From NCBI RefSeq assembly GCF_012844305.1, contig NZ_JABANE010000050.1, positions 1 to 64,000 of the forward strand: a stretch of 64,000 bases of DNA, in the 5' to 3' direction. Made by a program: the position numbers and the translations under genes. The DNA comes from Flammeovirga aprica JL-4 (GTDB taxonomy: Bacteria > Bacteroidota > Bacteroidia > Cytophagales > Flammeovirgaceae). Position 1 is the stretch's first letter. The number at the start of each line of letters is the position of its first letter. This document shows, piece after piece, positions 63,463 through 64,000 of this stretch. Below the pieces are notes generated by a model that saw only the letters and a list, made by a program, of their open reading frames with translations, did not search any database and was not told where the DNA came from.

Positions 63463-64000
63463 ATGAAAGTATCTTTCTTTATCCTTTGCTTTTTTATCAG
63501 TTACACTACTTTTGGGCAAAAAAAAGTAGGAAAAGATATAGGAATATGGACAATTGAAAATGGAAAGCTTATTGAAAATCAGACTTATGATAACACATTA
63601 GGCACTAAATATTGGGTATTTATTAAGAATTTGTTGCCAGAAACAATGCTGAATAAATATGTAAAACGCTTAAGAATCTACACTGATGGTGAGGAGGGTG
63701 ATTTAGGTGGAATGACACAAATGAATGAGAGTAATAAAGACTGGCAATTAGAAATTGATATTGCTGACTTATCATTTGAGGAAACTGACAAAAAGAAGAT
63801 TATTGATTATCAGCATACTTTGATACATGAATTCGGGCACCTGCTCACCTTGAATAACACTCAGGTTGAACCGTCTGAAGATGAATATCAAGATGAATCA
63901 AAAGGGTATCTCACCTCTGAGGGGTATGCAAAAAAGGACAGTTATTTAGGGCTGTTTGTTTCAAAATTCTGGCCCAATGAAATTCTTTTCCAATGGGATA
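63463..64000 (+). CDS. Secreted HExxH metallopeptidase-like protein (cut by window end)
   Basis: From ATG 63463 an open frame runs to the end of the window (179 codons visible). It begins with a signal peptide (about 1-18, cleavage after FGQ) and carries a zinc-binding HEFGHLLTL near residue 125, preceded by the helix IDYQHTLI. HExxH with following LL fits metzincin- or gluzincin-type peptidases; the third ligand is not yet visible. About 200 bp separate it from the PUL terminator, so it is a separate unit. The C-terminal part and any sorting domain lie outside. Confidence 0.75.
   Translation, partial: MKVSFFILCFFISYTTFGQKKVGKDIGIWTIENGKLIENQTYDNTLGTKYWVFIKNLLPETMLNKYVKRLRIYTDGEEGDLGGMTQMNESNKDWQLEIDIADLSFEETDKKKIIDYQHTLIHEFGHLLTLNNTQVEPSEDEYQDESKGYLTSEGYAKKDSYLGLFVSKFWPNEILFQWD

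Overview
The window looks like chromosome from an AT-rich marine Bacteroidota, most like the Flammeovirga group. The evidence is a SusC/SusD pair, a one-protein hybrid two-component regulator, type IX secretion (T9SS) tails, lipoprotein signals, TAnnTTTG promoter elements and a lack of Shine-Dalgarno sites. The placement is inferred from gene content; no rRNA or other marker gene is present.

1-10 kb: a DUF1269 coiled-coil membrane protein on the minus strand, then a plus-strand run of an exported isochorismatase-like hydrolase, a DUF547 protein, a 48-residue membrane peptide, a zinc-ribbon protein and a Rieske-ThDP enzyme fusion. Facing it is a Rieske-glutamate-synthase-like fusion with a broken DUF427 gene. 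A PAS-sigma54 activator follows, inactivated by three separate mutations. 10-15 kb is ordinary metabolism: long-chain acyl-CoA synthetase, an outer-membrane barrel and an M1 aminopeptidase lipoprotein.

15-24.6 kb is an accessory island. It has palindromic repeats, a coiled-coil protein, an IS30-type HTH protein without a DDE domain, and a type I restriction-modification locus. In that locus hsdM is frameshifted and hsdR carries a stop and a frameshift, while hsdS, a DUF6398 gene and a small unknown gene remain open.

24.6-63.3 kb is a polysaccharide utilisation locus (PUL). A minus-strand arm holds a multi-Ig T9SS protein, an exported aldose epimerase and two GH29 alpha-L-fucosidases. A plus-strand arm holds the hybrid regulator, SusC, SusD, a surface binding lipoprotein, two large beta-propeller proteins, two formylglycine sulfatases and a third propeller protein. 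Four minus-strand genes (exported CHAT peptidase, alpha/beta hydrolase, lipoprotein, DUF523) interrupt the plus-strand arm. The likely logic is: capture of a sulfated, fucose-containing glycan, desulfation, removal of fucose, mutarotation, import through SusC. No recognised endo-acting depolymerase is present, so the three related propeller proteins are the best candidates for an undescribed backbone-cleaving or binding family. A truncated secreted HExxH metallopeptidase ends the window.

Between genes lie several families of structured repeats: paired 28-bp palindromes (four copies), constant-loop/variable-stem hairpins, CCCA...TGGG palindromes and a small MITE. Several vary in their stems while keeping base pairing, which implies selection on the hairpins.
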